This document shows positions 36,090-44,033 of a stretch of 64,000 nt of DNA, one piece after another (positions within the stretch are counted from its first letter, which is position 1; every line of letters starts with the position of its first letter). The translations under genes were made by a program, and so were the position numbers. Below the pieces are notes generated by a model. That model did not search any database. It worked only from the letters and a program-made list of their open reading frames with translations, and was not told the DNA's origin. The stretch comes from Pedobacter sp. PLR (GTDB lineage Bacteria > Bacteroidota > Bacteroidia > Sphingobacteriales > Sphingobacteriaceae): positions 1 through 64,000 of the forward strand of contig NZ_JAPIVQ010000009.1 in the NCBI RefSeq assembly GCF_026239675.1, read 5' to 3'.

Positions 36090-37484
36090 ATGGCAAATGC
36101 TCTCTATCTATTTCTGAGGTACTTTAAAAGACCTGCTCTGGACAAAATGATCATGGAGGATGAAGTTAGTTCTACTAACCTTGTCAGGTGTATTACTATA
36201 ACCGGTTTATTTGTTCCAATTACATTAATTATTCACCTGTATTTTAGGTTTGGAAACTTTAAAGTCGGTCCGGAGGAGACGACCTGGTTAAACGATCTTT
36301 TCTTTTTAAACATGCTCATGGGGCCGGTATGTCTATTTTTAAGCTTAACCGGACTCTTTTTGAAATTCACCAGGAGGGAATATTCCTTGATGAGTAAACT
36401 ATTGCCTCATCTGGTTTTCTTTGTTTTTGCGATCTGTGGCGCATTGTGTGCTATCTTTGGACAGTCTTTAGACAATGCCATCATTACTTTTATGTTGGCT
36501 TGTGTACTCAATGCGGCTACCATTTTAATCCGACCATTATATGCTGCCATTTACTTTATACTGATTTATTGTTTTTTCTGTTATGGGGTAACCTTAACTC
36601 AGCCGGATCAAAACACCATTTTGTTCAATGCGATAGACGGACTTTGTGTAATTGCCGTCTCCTTTGTAATCTCCTGGGTCCTGTGGAACAATAATATGAC
36701 CCGTTTTAAACAGGATCGGCTGATACAATCACAAAAGCAAATATTAGAATATCAATATGAGAAACTGACGATTGCGAATGAGGAGCTCGAAGATACAAAT
36801 TCCAGCAAAGATCAGTTTTTCTCCATATTAGCACATGATCTCCGTGGCCCCCTTAATTCAGCCCTTGCCTTAACCACATTTCTGGAAGAAGGTGCATTTG
36901 AAGAAGATACTGAAGAGCGTAAGAAAACCTACAATCTCTTACAAAATAGTCTGAGTAATAGTGCTAAGCTGTTAGAGAACGTGTTGTTATGGTCTACAAA
37001 TCAAGCAGGAATCCTAAATTTTAAACCCTGTACGCTGGATGTTCTGGAAACATTGAAGTCCAGCATAGACGTTTTAAAGATCGTTGCTGCCCAAAAGAAT
37101 ATTGAAATTATTAACAATGTACCCGGTAAAATCATGATCTCGGCTGATGTTGATATGATCCACACGGTTTTTAGAAATCTATTGTCAAATGCGATTAAGT
37201 TCACCCCTAATTTTGGAAGTGTGGAGATAAATGCGGAAATATTGGATACAGCCGTAAGGATTTCAGTGATTGATTATGGTGTTGGTATGAGCAGTAAAAC
37301 GCTCAGCAATCTGTTCCGTATTGAAAAGAAAATGCCGGGTAGAGGGACCAATAATGAAACCGGAACTGGTTTGGGACTAGTGTTATGTAAAGATTTCATT
37401 GAAAAACATGAAGGAAGTATAGTTGTGGAAAGTAAGGAGAATGAAGGCAGCAAATTTATTATAACTTTACCCGGCCGAACCTAA
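36090..37484 (+). CDS. Membrane sensor histidine kinase (HisKA type)
   Basis: A 464-residue kinase with about six membrane helices (about 30-205), a short coiled linker, a HisKA domain with phospho-accepting His249 in ILAHDLRGPLNSA, and an HATPase domain with the N box RNLLSNAIKFTP and G boxes (DYGVGM, GTGLGLVLCKDF). With little periplasmic sequence, the sensing region is probably within the membrane. It starts a tight run of three kinase-like genes (8 nt and 2 nt gaps). No response regulator gene is present in the run. Confidence 0.92.
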   Translation: MANALYLFLRYFKRPALDKMIMEDEVSSTNLVRCITITGLFVPITLIIHLYFRFGNFKVGPEETTWLNDLFFLNMLMGPVCLFLSLTGLFLKFTRREYSLMSKLLPHLVFFVFAICGALCAIFGQSLDNAIITFMLACVLNAATILIRPLYAAIYFILIYCFFCYGVTLTQPDQNTILFNAIDGLCVIAVSFVISWVLWNNNMTRFKQDRLIQSQKQILEYQYEKLTIANEELEDTNSSKDQFFSILAHDLRGPLNSALALTTFLEEGAFEEDTEERKKTYNLLQNSLSNSAKLLENVLLWSTNQAGILNFKPCTLDVLETLKSSIDVLKIVAAQKNIEIINNVPGKIMISADVDMIHTVFRNLLSNAIKFTPNFGSVEINAEILDTAVRISVIDYGVGMSSKTLSNLFRIEKKMPGRGTNNETGTGLGLVLCKDFIEKHEGSIVVESKENEGSKFIITLPGRT

Positions 37485-37492
37485 CCATTTAA

Positions 37493-38581
37493 TTGATGAC
37501 TCCCGCTTTAAAGCAACATTTCTCTCAAACTTTTGCTAATTACCGATGGCTGATCCACCTTCTGTTTTGGACACTTTTTGTAACCTTTATCTATCTGATC
37601 ACAAGTAGTAACGGACTTTTTAATAATCCAAAATTCCCAAAACCATTTCCAATCCTGTCTATCAGCACATTTTGCCTGGTGATTTTTTTGCAATCTTATA
37701 CTTTTCTTTTTGTTGTGATTCCTTTACATAAAAACAAGAAGATCATCTTCTGGCTGAGTTTTCCAGCGATGTTACTATGCTGTTTTTTGATCAATGCAGC
37801 GATCACGAAGCTAGTGATCAGCACGATTCCTATTATGAGTAGCAGACCAGAATTTAACTGGGACAGGATGTTCGGCAACCGCCTCCTACTGTATCTTTTC
37901 ATCTCCTCAATATTCATTGCTTTTTATTATTTCATTGACATTTACGACAGGCAAAAAGAAATCCAGCGTCTTGAAGGATTTAAATCTGAGAAGATCGAGT
38001 TGGAAAGCCGTTTTTTAAAGTCGCAGGTTAACCCCCATTTCCTTTTCAATACGCTCAATAATATTTATGCACTCAGTTTAAAAAAATCTGAAAGAACCCC
38101 TGTTATTATTGAAAAATTAGAATCTTTACTTCATTATATGTTGTACGAATGTAAGGAGGATCTGGTGGAGCTGGATGATGAATTCACGTTCACCAACAGT
38201 TACATTGCGCTGGAAAAATTAAGGCATAATGAAGAGCAATGTACCATTACGACCACCATAAAAGGAATGACTTCAGGTCATAAGATCGCACCCCTATTAC
38301 TGATTAATTTCCTGGAAAATGCTTTTAAGCATGGCACTAAAACCAGCTTTGGTAAATCCTGGATCAATATGGATATTGAGGTTTTAAAAAAAGAGCTTCA
38401 TTTTAAACTAAAAAACAGTAAGCCGGAAGGTGCTACGCATCAGGTGTTTTCTGAATACCAGGGCGGTATAGGCTTAAAGAACGTAAAAAGACGGTTGGAA
38501 ATTCTCTATCCAAAACGTCATAAATTAACGATACACAATGCTCCTGATCACTTTGAAATCTACCTAATCCTTAATTTTTAA
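37493..38581 (+). CDS. LytS/YehU-type sensor histidine kinase
   Basis: A 362-residue kinase of the His_kinase (PF06580) type with four membrane helices (about 18-150). The phospho-accepting His182 lies in QVNPHFLFNTLNN. The ATPase half has LINFLENAFKHGTK (N box) and GGIGLKNVKRRLEILYP (G box). Such kinases normally pair with a LytTR response regulator, but none lies next to it. The next gene encodes a protein of the same plan in which these motifs are destroyed, so the two may form a heterodimer. Confidence 0.92.
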   Translation: MMTPALKQHFSQTFANYRWLIHLLFWTLFVTFIYLITSSNGLFNNPKFPKPFPILSISTFCLVIFLQSYTFLFVVIPLHKNKKIIFWLSFPAMLLCCFLINAAITKLVISTIPIMSSRPEFNWDRMFGNRLLLYLFISSIFIAFYYFIDIYDRQKEIQRLEGFKSEKIELESRFLKSQVNPHFLFNTLNNIYALSLKKSERTPVIIEKLESLLHYMLYECKEDLVELDDEFTFTNSYIALEKLRHNEEQCTITTTIKGMTSGHKIAPLLLINFLENAFKHGTKTSFGKSWINMDIEVLKKELHFKLKNSKPEGATHQVFSEYQGGIGLKNVKRRLEILYPKRHKLTIHNAPDHFEIYLILNF

Positions 38582-38583
38582 AC

Positions 38584-39687
38584 ATGAGCAGTTTTGTACA
38601 ACAAGAAATTAACGAGCGCAATCGCTGGGTTTATTTTAATAAATACCGATGGGTTGCTCATCTGGTTTATTGGGTCTGGGTATTGGTTGGTGCTACGATT
38701 ATGCAGGCAAAGGGACCGATTACATTTTCATTAATTTACCATCATTTTTTTCTAACGAATTTATTGATCGCCACCTTTTTCTATCTCTATTGCTTATACT
38801 TTATCCCGTATTTTTTTAAAAGGAATAAAAATCTGCAATTCTGGCTTCTGGTCATTATCGGTTATCTGGGAATATCGGCTATTGATGTCCTTTTTGGTAA
38901 GGCCTTCATTCATCTGACTGACCCTATAGAAATAGATAAAGACCTTAGCTTCGCTCACATATATTCGACTAAGTTAACCAGTTATCTTTTAAACTTCCTG
39001 TTCTTCTCTATCATGCTCTTCTTTATGGAGAAGAATGAAGAAAACAGTACACTTTTAGAATTGGAAAAGGAAAAAAAGGAAATTGAGCAGGTAAAACTTG
39101 ACCTGTTAAAAAACAACATCAATCCTGACTTCTTAATGAGGAGTTTACATCAGTTAAAAGAATCGGCTAAAATACCGGAAGAAACGACACCTGAAGCCAT
39201 TCTTACCTTTTCAGATTTGTTGAGGTACCGGCTGTATAGAGGCAGACAATTATACAGCCCACTCAAGGAAGAACTTTCTGCTTTTCAATCTTTTGTCCAC
39301 TTCATTAGTTTGGATCATTTACATCATCAGCTCCATATTAAACTAGCAATTCAGGGAGAAAACAATAATAAATATATTGCGCCTCTTTCTATAGTTAACC
39401 TTTTGGAACCTTTTTGTAAAATAAGACACCATCAAGCCGTTTCACTGGACATTATAGTATTGATTGAATCGGATGAACTCCATCTGGAAATGGACTACGG
39501 TGCTGGTGTAACAGCTCAACTTTTAGCAGACCTGGAAGAATACCAAAGTAATTACAGTCAACTTTACGGGGATGCAATAAAACTGAATTATGAGGACGGG
39601 GAAACTAAAGATGCTTTCTTTGTGCATTTAACCCTACCATTACTGGAGCAACAAGTGTTAGAGCAGCAGGTATTGCAAAATGTCTGA
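38584..39687 (+). CDS. Degenerate LytS-like protein, probable pseudokinase
   Basis: A 367-residue protein with the layout of the preceding LytS-type kinase: four membrane helices (about 24-148), a coiled linker rich in Glu and Lys, then a kinase-like half. At the phospho-acceptor the motif reads NINPDFLMRSLHQ, so His182 of its neighbour is Asp182 here. The N box reads IVNLLEPFCKIRHH, without the Glu-Asn-Ala core, and no Gly-rich G box follows. ATP binding and phosphotransfer are therefore unlikely. The frame is intact, so it is a maintained variant rather than a decayed gene. It starts 2 nt after its neighbour. The C-terminus carries a short repeat, LEQQVLEQQVLQ. Confidence 0.85.
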   Translation: MSSFVQQEINERNRWVYFNKYRWVAHLVYWVWVLVGATIMQAKGPITFSLIYHHFFLTNLLIATFFYLYCLYFIPYFFKRNKNLQFWLLVIIGYLGISAIDVLFGKAFIHLTDPIEIDKDLSFAHIYSTKLTSYLLNFLFFSIMLFFMEKNEENSTLLELEKEKKEIEQVKLDLLKNNINPDFLMRSLHQLKESAKIPEETTPEAILTFSDLLRYRLYRGRQLYSPLKEELSAFQSFVHFISLDHLHHQLHIKLAIQGENNNKYIAPLSIVNLLEPFCKIRHHQAVSLDIIVLIESDELHLEMDYGAGVTAQLLADLEEYQSNYSQLYGDAIKLNYEDGETKDAFFVHLTLPLLEQQVLEQQVLQNV

Positions 39688-39717
39688 TAAGTACCTGTGA
39701 ATCGCTCAACTTTTAGG

Positions 39718-39763
39718 AAAAACAAAAGCCTTGCAGGATTGATTCTGCAAGGCTTTTGTTTTT
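39718..39763 (+). terminator. Rho-independent terminator of the three-kinase operon
   Basis: ACAAAAGCCTTGCAG and CTGCAAGGCTTTTGT form a perfect stem with an 8-nt loop and a T run. It may also serve the leftward DsbA-like gene. Confidence 0.92.
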
Positions 39764-39806
39764 TAACACCAGTACCTCTCCTTCTGAATGAATCAGCAGA
39801 CCAGGG

Positions 39807-40442
39807 TTAGCGTGATTCCCAGGCTTGATTTAAAGCACCTAGAAATGTTTCCGGTGGTTGTGCACCTGAAACGGCCAGTTTATCATTGAATACGAAAAAT
39901 GGAACCCCGCGAACACCTATTGTTTCCGCAGTTTTCTCATCATATCTTACTTCATCAGTAAAACGATCACTATTTAACATTTCCTTGATCTCTAAGGCAT
40001 CTAAGCCAATAGAAACCCCGATTTGCTGCAATGATTCATGATCATCGATATTTTTTCCATCAGTAAAATGAGCTTTAAACATAGCCTCTTCTATTTCATC
40101 GCCAAGGCCTTTTGTTTTTGCCAGCTGAATTAACCGGTGAGCATCAAAAGAATTGGCCACAATTGCCTGGTCAAAATTAAAGGTAAGTCCAACTGCGGCA
40201 GCGGCATCGGCAACATTTTTATGGGTTTCTGCTGCCCATTCTTTTGACTTCCCATAACGTTCTGCCAAATATTCTTCAGAAGTTTTATCGAGTACTGTTG
40301 CCGCATTCGGATCCAGCTCGAAGCTATGCCATTCCACTTCTATTTCTCCCTTGTGTTCAAAATCTGCGAGCGCAGTTTCAAACTTTCTCTTTCCTATATA
40401 GCAAAACGGACATCTTACGTCCGACCAGATGTCGACTTTCAT
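39807..40442 (-). CDS. DsbA-family oxidoreductase (FrnE-like)
   Basis: A 211-residue thioredoxin-fold protein with the redox motif Cys11-Pro-Phe-Cys14 in DVRCPFCYIGKRKFE and the cis-Pro segment VRGVPFFVFNDK. There is no signal peptide, so it acts in the cytoplasm, like other FrnE-type proteins (2-hydroxychromene-2-carboxylate isomerase/DsbA-like). It follows galM by a single nucleotide and is very probably on the same mRNA, although a shared pathway is not evident. Confidence 0.92.
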   Translation of the reverse strand: MKVDIWSDVRCPFCYIGKRKFETALADFEHKGEIEVEWHSFELDPNAATVLDKTSEEYLAERYGKSKEWAAETHKNVADAAAAVGLTFNFDQAIVANSFDAHRLIQLAKTKGLGDEIEEAMFKAHFTDGKNIDDHESLQQIGVSIGLDALEIKEMLNSDRFTDEVRYDEKTAETIGVRGVPFFVFNDKLAVSGAQPPETFLGALNQAWESR

Positions 40443-40443
40443 A

Positions 40444-41481
40444 TTAATTATGTTCTATTTTATAAACTGTAGTTTGTGTGTAAGTCTCTCCGGGTCTCAA
40501 AATCGTACCCGGAAAAGAAGGGATATTGATCCCATTTGGATGGTGCTGTGTTTCCACGCAGAAGGCTTCATAAGGATGGTATGTTGCACCTCCTTTTCCT
40601 TCTTTTACCGATAAGTATTTAGCGGTGTAAAGATGCGCAACAGGCTCAGTGGTATAGACCGATAGTTTTAGTCCGCTTTTCTCTTCAGAAGTCTCGGAAG
40701 CTAAAGTAAACTCACCATAAGGTTTATCTAAAACATACGTTTGATCGTAACCTTCTTCCGGATTCCAGTCATGAGCAAAGGTTTTTCCGCCAAGGAAGTC
40801 GTGATTTGTGCCCTCTACAGGGATTAACTTTCCGGTTACAACATAGTTATCATCCTGTTCCAGGTAATTGCTTGCAGGCATTCTATGGAAGTGCTGATCA
40901 ATTACACCCAGATCCGGAGATAAATTGAAATAACTATGATGGGTCAGGTTGATGGCAGTTGCTTCATCTGTTGTCGCTTTATAATCCAATCTCAATTCAT
41001 TATCATCTGTTAACTTAAAGGTCAGCTGAACGGTCAGGTTACCAGGGAAATTCTCTTCTCCCGCAGGACTGATATATTGTAAAGTCAGGCTTGGATCAAT
41101 GGTTGGTAAAATTGTCCATACTTTTCTGTCGAAGCCGATATCTCCACCATGAAGGCAATCTCCGCCTTTAGCTTGCGACAACTGATGAACTTTTCCGTCA
41201 ATGGAAAATCTTCCGTTTTTAATACGGTTGGCATAGCGCCCGATTACCGCCCCCAGGTAAGGATAATCAGCCAGGTAATCTGCATTAATATATCCCTCAA
41301 AATCATCAAAACCAAGAACGATATCCTGCTTTTCACCATGCTTATTGGTCACTATGAACTTATTGATGATTGCACCATAGTTGTATATTTTTACATAAGT
41401 ACCATGCGTATTTGTTAACTCAATTCCGAAGACTTCTTTATCGTCAATAAATTTCCCGGTCTTGATTAGCTTTGTTTCCAT
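40444..41481 (-). CDS. galM: Galactose mutarotase (aldose 1-epimerase)
   Basis: A 345-residue enzyme that interconverts alpha- and beta-galactose so galactokinase can use the sugar. Family blocks are GAVIGRYANRIKNGRF, CLHGGDIGFDRKVW (catalytic-site His), NLTHHSYFNL and the late GAT-HPYEAFCVETQHHPN region with the catalytic Glu in FCVETQ. No signal peptide is seen, so it is cytoplasmic. It is divergent from galK across 84 nt that contain a 16-bp palindrome, consistent with shared control. galT and galE are not in the window. Confidence 0.95.
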   Translation of the reverse strand: METKLIKTGKFIDDKEVFGIELTNTHGTYVKIYNYGAIINKFIVTNKHGEKQDIVLGFDDFEGYINADYLADYPYLGAVIGRYANRIKNGRFSIDGKVHQLSQAKGGDCLHGGDIGFDRKVWTILPTIDPSLTLQYISPAGEENFPGNLTVQLTFKLTDDNELRLDYKATTDEATAINLTHHSYFNLSPDLGVIDQHFHRMPASNYLEQDDNYVVTGKLIPVEGTNHDFLGGKTFAHDWNPEEGYDQTYVLDKPYGEFTLASETSEEKSGLKLSVYTTEPVAHLYTAKYLSVKEGKGGATYHPYEAFCVETQHHPNGINIPSFPGTILRPGETYTQTTVYKIEHN

Positions 41482-41500
41482 AAATTGTATATTAGGGCGG

Positions 41501-41529
41501 TTGTTATTTATAACAATACTATCAATACT
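41501..41529. promoter_or_regulatory. Candidate operator between galM and galK
   Basis: TTGTTAT-TT-ATAACAA (41501-41516) is a perfect 7-bp-arm palindrome in the middle of the divergent region. Two direct copies of CAATACT follow at 41514-41520 and 41523-41529. The layout fits a transcription-factor site controlling both gal genes. Confidence 0.4.
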
Positions 41530-41565
41530 TTACTTAAAACAAAAACATTAATTTAAAAAATTACA

Positions 41566-42717
41566 ATGAAAGCGGAATTGACCGAAAAATTCTCAGCGCT
41601 ATATGGACAAGAACCAAAGGCGAACTACTTTACCCCTGGACGCGTTAATCTGATTGGCGAGCATATTGATTATAACGGTGGATTAGTGATGCCCTGCGCG
41701 ATAACACTAGGTACCTGGTTAAGTATTGCCCCTAATAATGACCAGGTAATTCGCTTTAAAAGTTTGAACTTCCCTGAGGAACTGGAGATTCCCTTACAGG
41801 ATACTTATACTAAAACCGGCTCTGAATGGTACAATTACCCATTAGGTGTATTCCACGAAATTCTTAAAAAACATAAAATCCCTACCGGGCTGGACTTGTT
41901 GTTTTACGGTAATATTCCTATCGGATCCGGACTTTCTTCTTCCGCTTCTATAGAAGTGGCGATGGCTTATGCATTGAATGATTTCTTTGGTTTAGGTTAT
42001 GAGAAAATTGAGATTCCATTGCTGGCACAGAAGGTTGAAAACGAATTTATAGGTGTGAATTGCGGCATAATGGACCAGTTTGCCGTTGCATTTGGAGAAG
42101 AACACAAAGCTTTAGTGCTGAATTGTGATACTTTAAAATACAAATCAGTAGCCTGTAACCTTGGAGATTACCGATTAGCCATCATCAATACGAATAAACC
42201 AAGAAAGCTTGCGGAATCAAAATACAATGAAAGAGTTGCTGAATGTCAAACCGCTTTAGCAGATCTAAACAAGGAAGTTAAATTGAATAATCTATGTGAA
42301 TTAAATGCAGAGAAGTTTGCTTTACATAGTCAATTGATCACAGATGAAACGGTATTAAAAAGAGCTACTCATGTGATCAGAGAAAACGACCGCGTGAATC
42401 TTGCCGGGAAGGCATTAAATGAAGGCGATCTGCAAGAATTTGGTCGCTTAATGTATGCTTCGCATCAATCCTTAAAAGATCTATATGAGGTTACCGGTAA
42501 AGAACTAGATGCTGTTGTTGAGTTTTGTAGTGATTACGAGCACGTAATTGGTGCAAGAATGACCGGTGCGGGTTTTGGCGGGTGTGCTATCGCCCTGCTT
42601 AAAAAAGGTCAGGAAGACGATTTCGCTAAACAATTGACTGATTTCTACGTAGAACGCATCGGATATCCAGCTTCGATCTATATCAGTGAGATTGGCAATG
42701 GTGCTTCTGCAATTTAA
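41566..42717 (+). CDS. galK: Galactokinase
   Basis: GalK phosphorylates galactose at C1 with ATP, the first committed step of the Leloir pathway. The 383-residue product has the GHMP-kinase blocks: the galactokinase signature GRVNLIGEHIDYNGG near the N-terminus, the ATP-binding PIGSGLSSSASIEVA, NCGIMDQFAVAFG with the catalytic Asp, and GARMTGAGFGGCAIALL near the C-terminus. It is divergent from galM. A TAnnTTTG box right after its stop suggests the next gene is transcribed separately. Confidence 0.96.
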   Translation: MKAELTEKFSALYGQEPKANYFTPGRVNLIGEHIDYNGGLVMPCAITLGTWLSIAPNNDQVIRFKSLNFPEELEIPLQDTYTKTGSEWYNYPLGVFHEILKKHKIPTGLDLLFYGNIPIGSGLSSSASIEVAMAYALNDFFGLGYEKIEIPLLAQKVENEFIGVNCGIMDQFAVAFGEEHKALVLNCDTLKYKSVACNLGDYRLAIINTNKPRKLAESKYNERVAECQTALADLNKEVKLNNLCELNAEKFALHSQLITDETVLKRATHVIRENDRVNLAGKALNEGDLQEFGRLMYASHQSLKDLYEVTGKELDAVVEFCSDYEHVIGARMTGAGFGGCAIALLKKGQEDDFAKQLTDFYVERIGYPASIYISEIGNGASAI

Positions 42718-42720
42718 TCT

Positions 42721-42728
42721 TATTTTTG
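42721..42728 (+). promoter_or_regulatory. Candidate -7 box of the TrmH-family gene
   Basis: TATTTTTG matches TAnnTTTG and begins 4 nt after the galK stop, 22 nt before the ATG at 42751. Confidence 0.38.
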
Positions 42729-42750
42729 CCGCCTAGAATAATAGTCCTTA

Positions 42751-43281
42751 ATGAAGAAATTAAAAACAGACGAGCTAAACCGCGTAGGTGTAGAAGAGTT
42801 TAAAGAACAGGAAAAATTACCGGTTATTGTAGTGTTGGATAATGTGCGTAGTATGCACAATATTGGCTCTGTATTTAGAACAGCTGATGGTTTTGCAATA
42901 GAGAAATTATATCTCTGCGGCATTACAGCTCAACCCCCACACCGTGAAATAGAAAAAACAGCATTAGGTGCCACCCAGTCGGTAGCCTGGGAACATTTTG
43001 AAACCACATTGGATGCTGTGGCCAGTTTACGTAAGGATGGATATGAAATCATAGCCATTGAACAGGCTTCGGGAAGCACCATGTTGAACACATTTCAGCC
43101 AGATACACAGAAAAAATACGCCTTAATCTTTGGAAACGAAGTGAACGGCGTGAGCGATGAGGTAATGACACAAATTGATGAATGCATAGAAATTCCGCAA
43201 TTTGGAACTAAACACTCTTTCAATATTGTGATCTCTGCAGGGATTGTATTGTGGGATTTCTTTGCCAAACTAAGATTATAA
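42751..43281 (+). CDS. TrmH-family (SPOUT) RNA methyltransferase
   Basis: A 176-residue SAM-dependent methyltransferase of the trefoil-knot SPOUT class, probably acting on 2'-O-ribose of tRNA or rRNA. The three family motifs are visible: VLDNVRSMHNIGSVFRTAD (motif 1, with the conserved Asn and Arg), ALIFGNEVNGVSDEVM (motif 2) and IEIPQFGTKHSFNIVISAGI (motif 3). It lacks the N-terminal substrate-binding extension of larger members, so the target RNA is uncertain. The YdeI-like gene follows after 25 nt. Confidence 0.9.
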   Translation: MKKLKTDELNRVGVEEFKEQEKLPVIVVLDNVRSMHNIGSVFRTADGFAIEKLYLCGITAQPPHREIEKTALGATQSVAWEHFETTLDAVASLRKDGYEIIAIEQASGSTMLNTFQPDTQKKYALIFGNEVNGVSDEVMTQIDECIEIPQFGTKHSFNIVISAGIVLWDFFAKLRL

Positions 43282-43306
43282 ATAACGTTTTAACGCATGC
43301 TGATTT

Positions 43307-43966
43307 ATGGAAAACAAATTACTCAAAAAACTACATGTAAAACCCGGGTACAAAGTTCTCATTGAGAATGCTCCGGAGAACTTAGTGGAAATATTGGGTG
43401 ATTTTGATGCAATACAGCTCAGCTTTAATCCTGAAAAAGAGTTTGATGCGGTCATATTATTTGTGGCCAATGGTTATGAACTGGAGGAGCATCTGGATGG
43501 ATTACATAAAAAGCTGCAACCAAATACCTTATTCTGGATTGCTTACCCTAAAAAAAACTCAGGAATACCCACTGATTTAAACATGATGGGGCCATGGAAC
43601 GAGTTGAAAACTTATCAATTGACACCCTGCGCCTCTGCATCAATTTCTGAGATTTGGACGGGTATCCGTCTTAAACCAATTGCATTGGTGAAAGCATCGG
43701 CAGTCAGGAATGAGAACATTCAAAAGAATGATTTCTCGAACTACATTGATGTACTGAATAAACAGGTGAAAATGCCTGAGGATCTGGAATTCGCATTAAA
43801 AAAATATCCTCGGGCGCTGGAATATTTCCTGTCGCTGGCCTACTCTCATAAAAAAGAATATGTATTGTGGATATTGACAGCGAAACAAGATAAAACCAGA
43901 ATTGGCAGAATAGAGAAAACGATCAATATGCTGCTTGCAAATAAAAAGAATCCTAACGACAAATAA
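43307..43966 (+). CDS. YdeI/OmdA-like protein with DUF3052-like N-terminal domain
   Basis: A 219-residue cytoplasmic protein. Residues about 1-125 resemble DUF3052, with HVKPGYKVLIENAPENL and a later FDAVILFVAN strand and LFWIAYPKK. Residues about 148-215 match the C-terminal domain of YdeI/OmdA proteins (YPRALEYFLSLAYSHKKEYV followed by a basic helix), a family named for bacteriocin protection and OmpD association but without a known mechanism. It ends at a shared bidirectional terminator. Confidence 0.72.
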   Translation: MENKLLKKLHVKPGYKVLIENAPENLVEILGDFDAIQLSFNPEKEFDAVILFVANGYELEEHLDGLHKKLQPNTLFWIAYPKKNSGIPTDLNMMGPWNELKTYQLTPCASASISEIWTGIRLKPIALVKASAVRNENIQKNDFSNYIDVLNKQVKMPEDLEFALKKYPRALEYFLSLAYSHKKEYVLWILTAKQDKTRIGRIEKTINMLLANKKNPNDK

Positions 43967-44006
43967 CAAAATAGCTGCTTACCTTTAGGTAAACAGCTAT
44001 TTTGTT
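43965..44006. terminator. Bidirectional hairpin terminator
   Basis: AACAAAATAGCTG and CAGCTATTTTGTT form a perfect 13-bp stem. The loop contains a second small stem (TACC-TTTA-GGTA). It separates the YdeI-like gene from the leftward SusD gene. Confidence 0.88.
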
Positions 44007-44033
44007 TTAAAATCGGTCTTGTTTGTAAATGGG

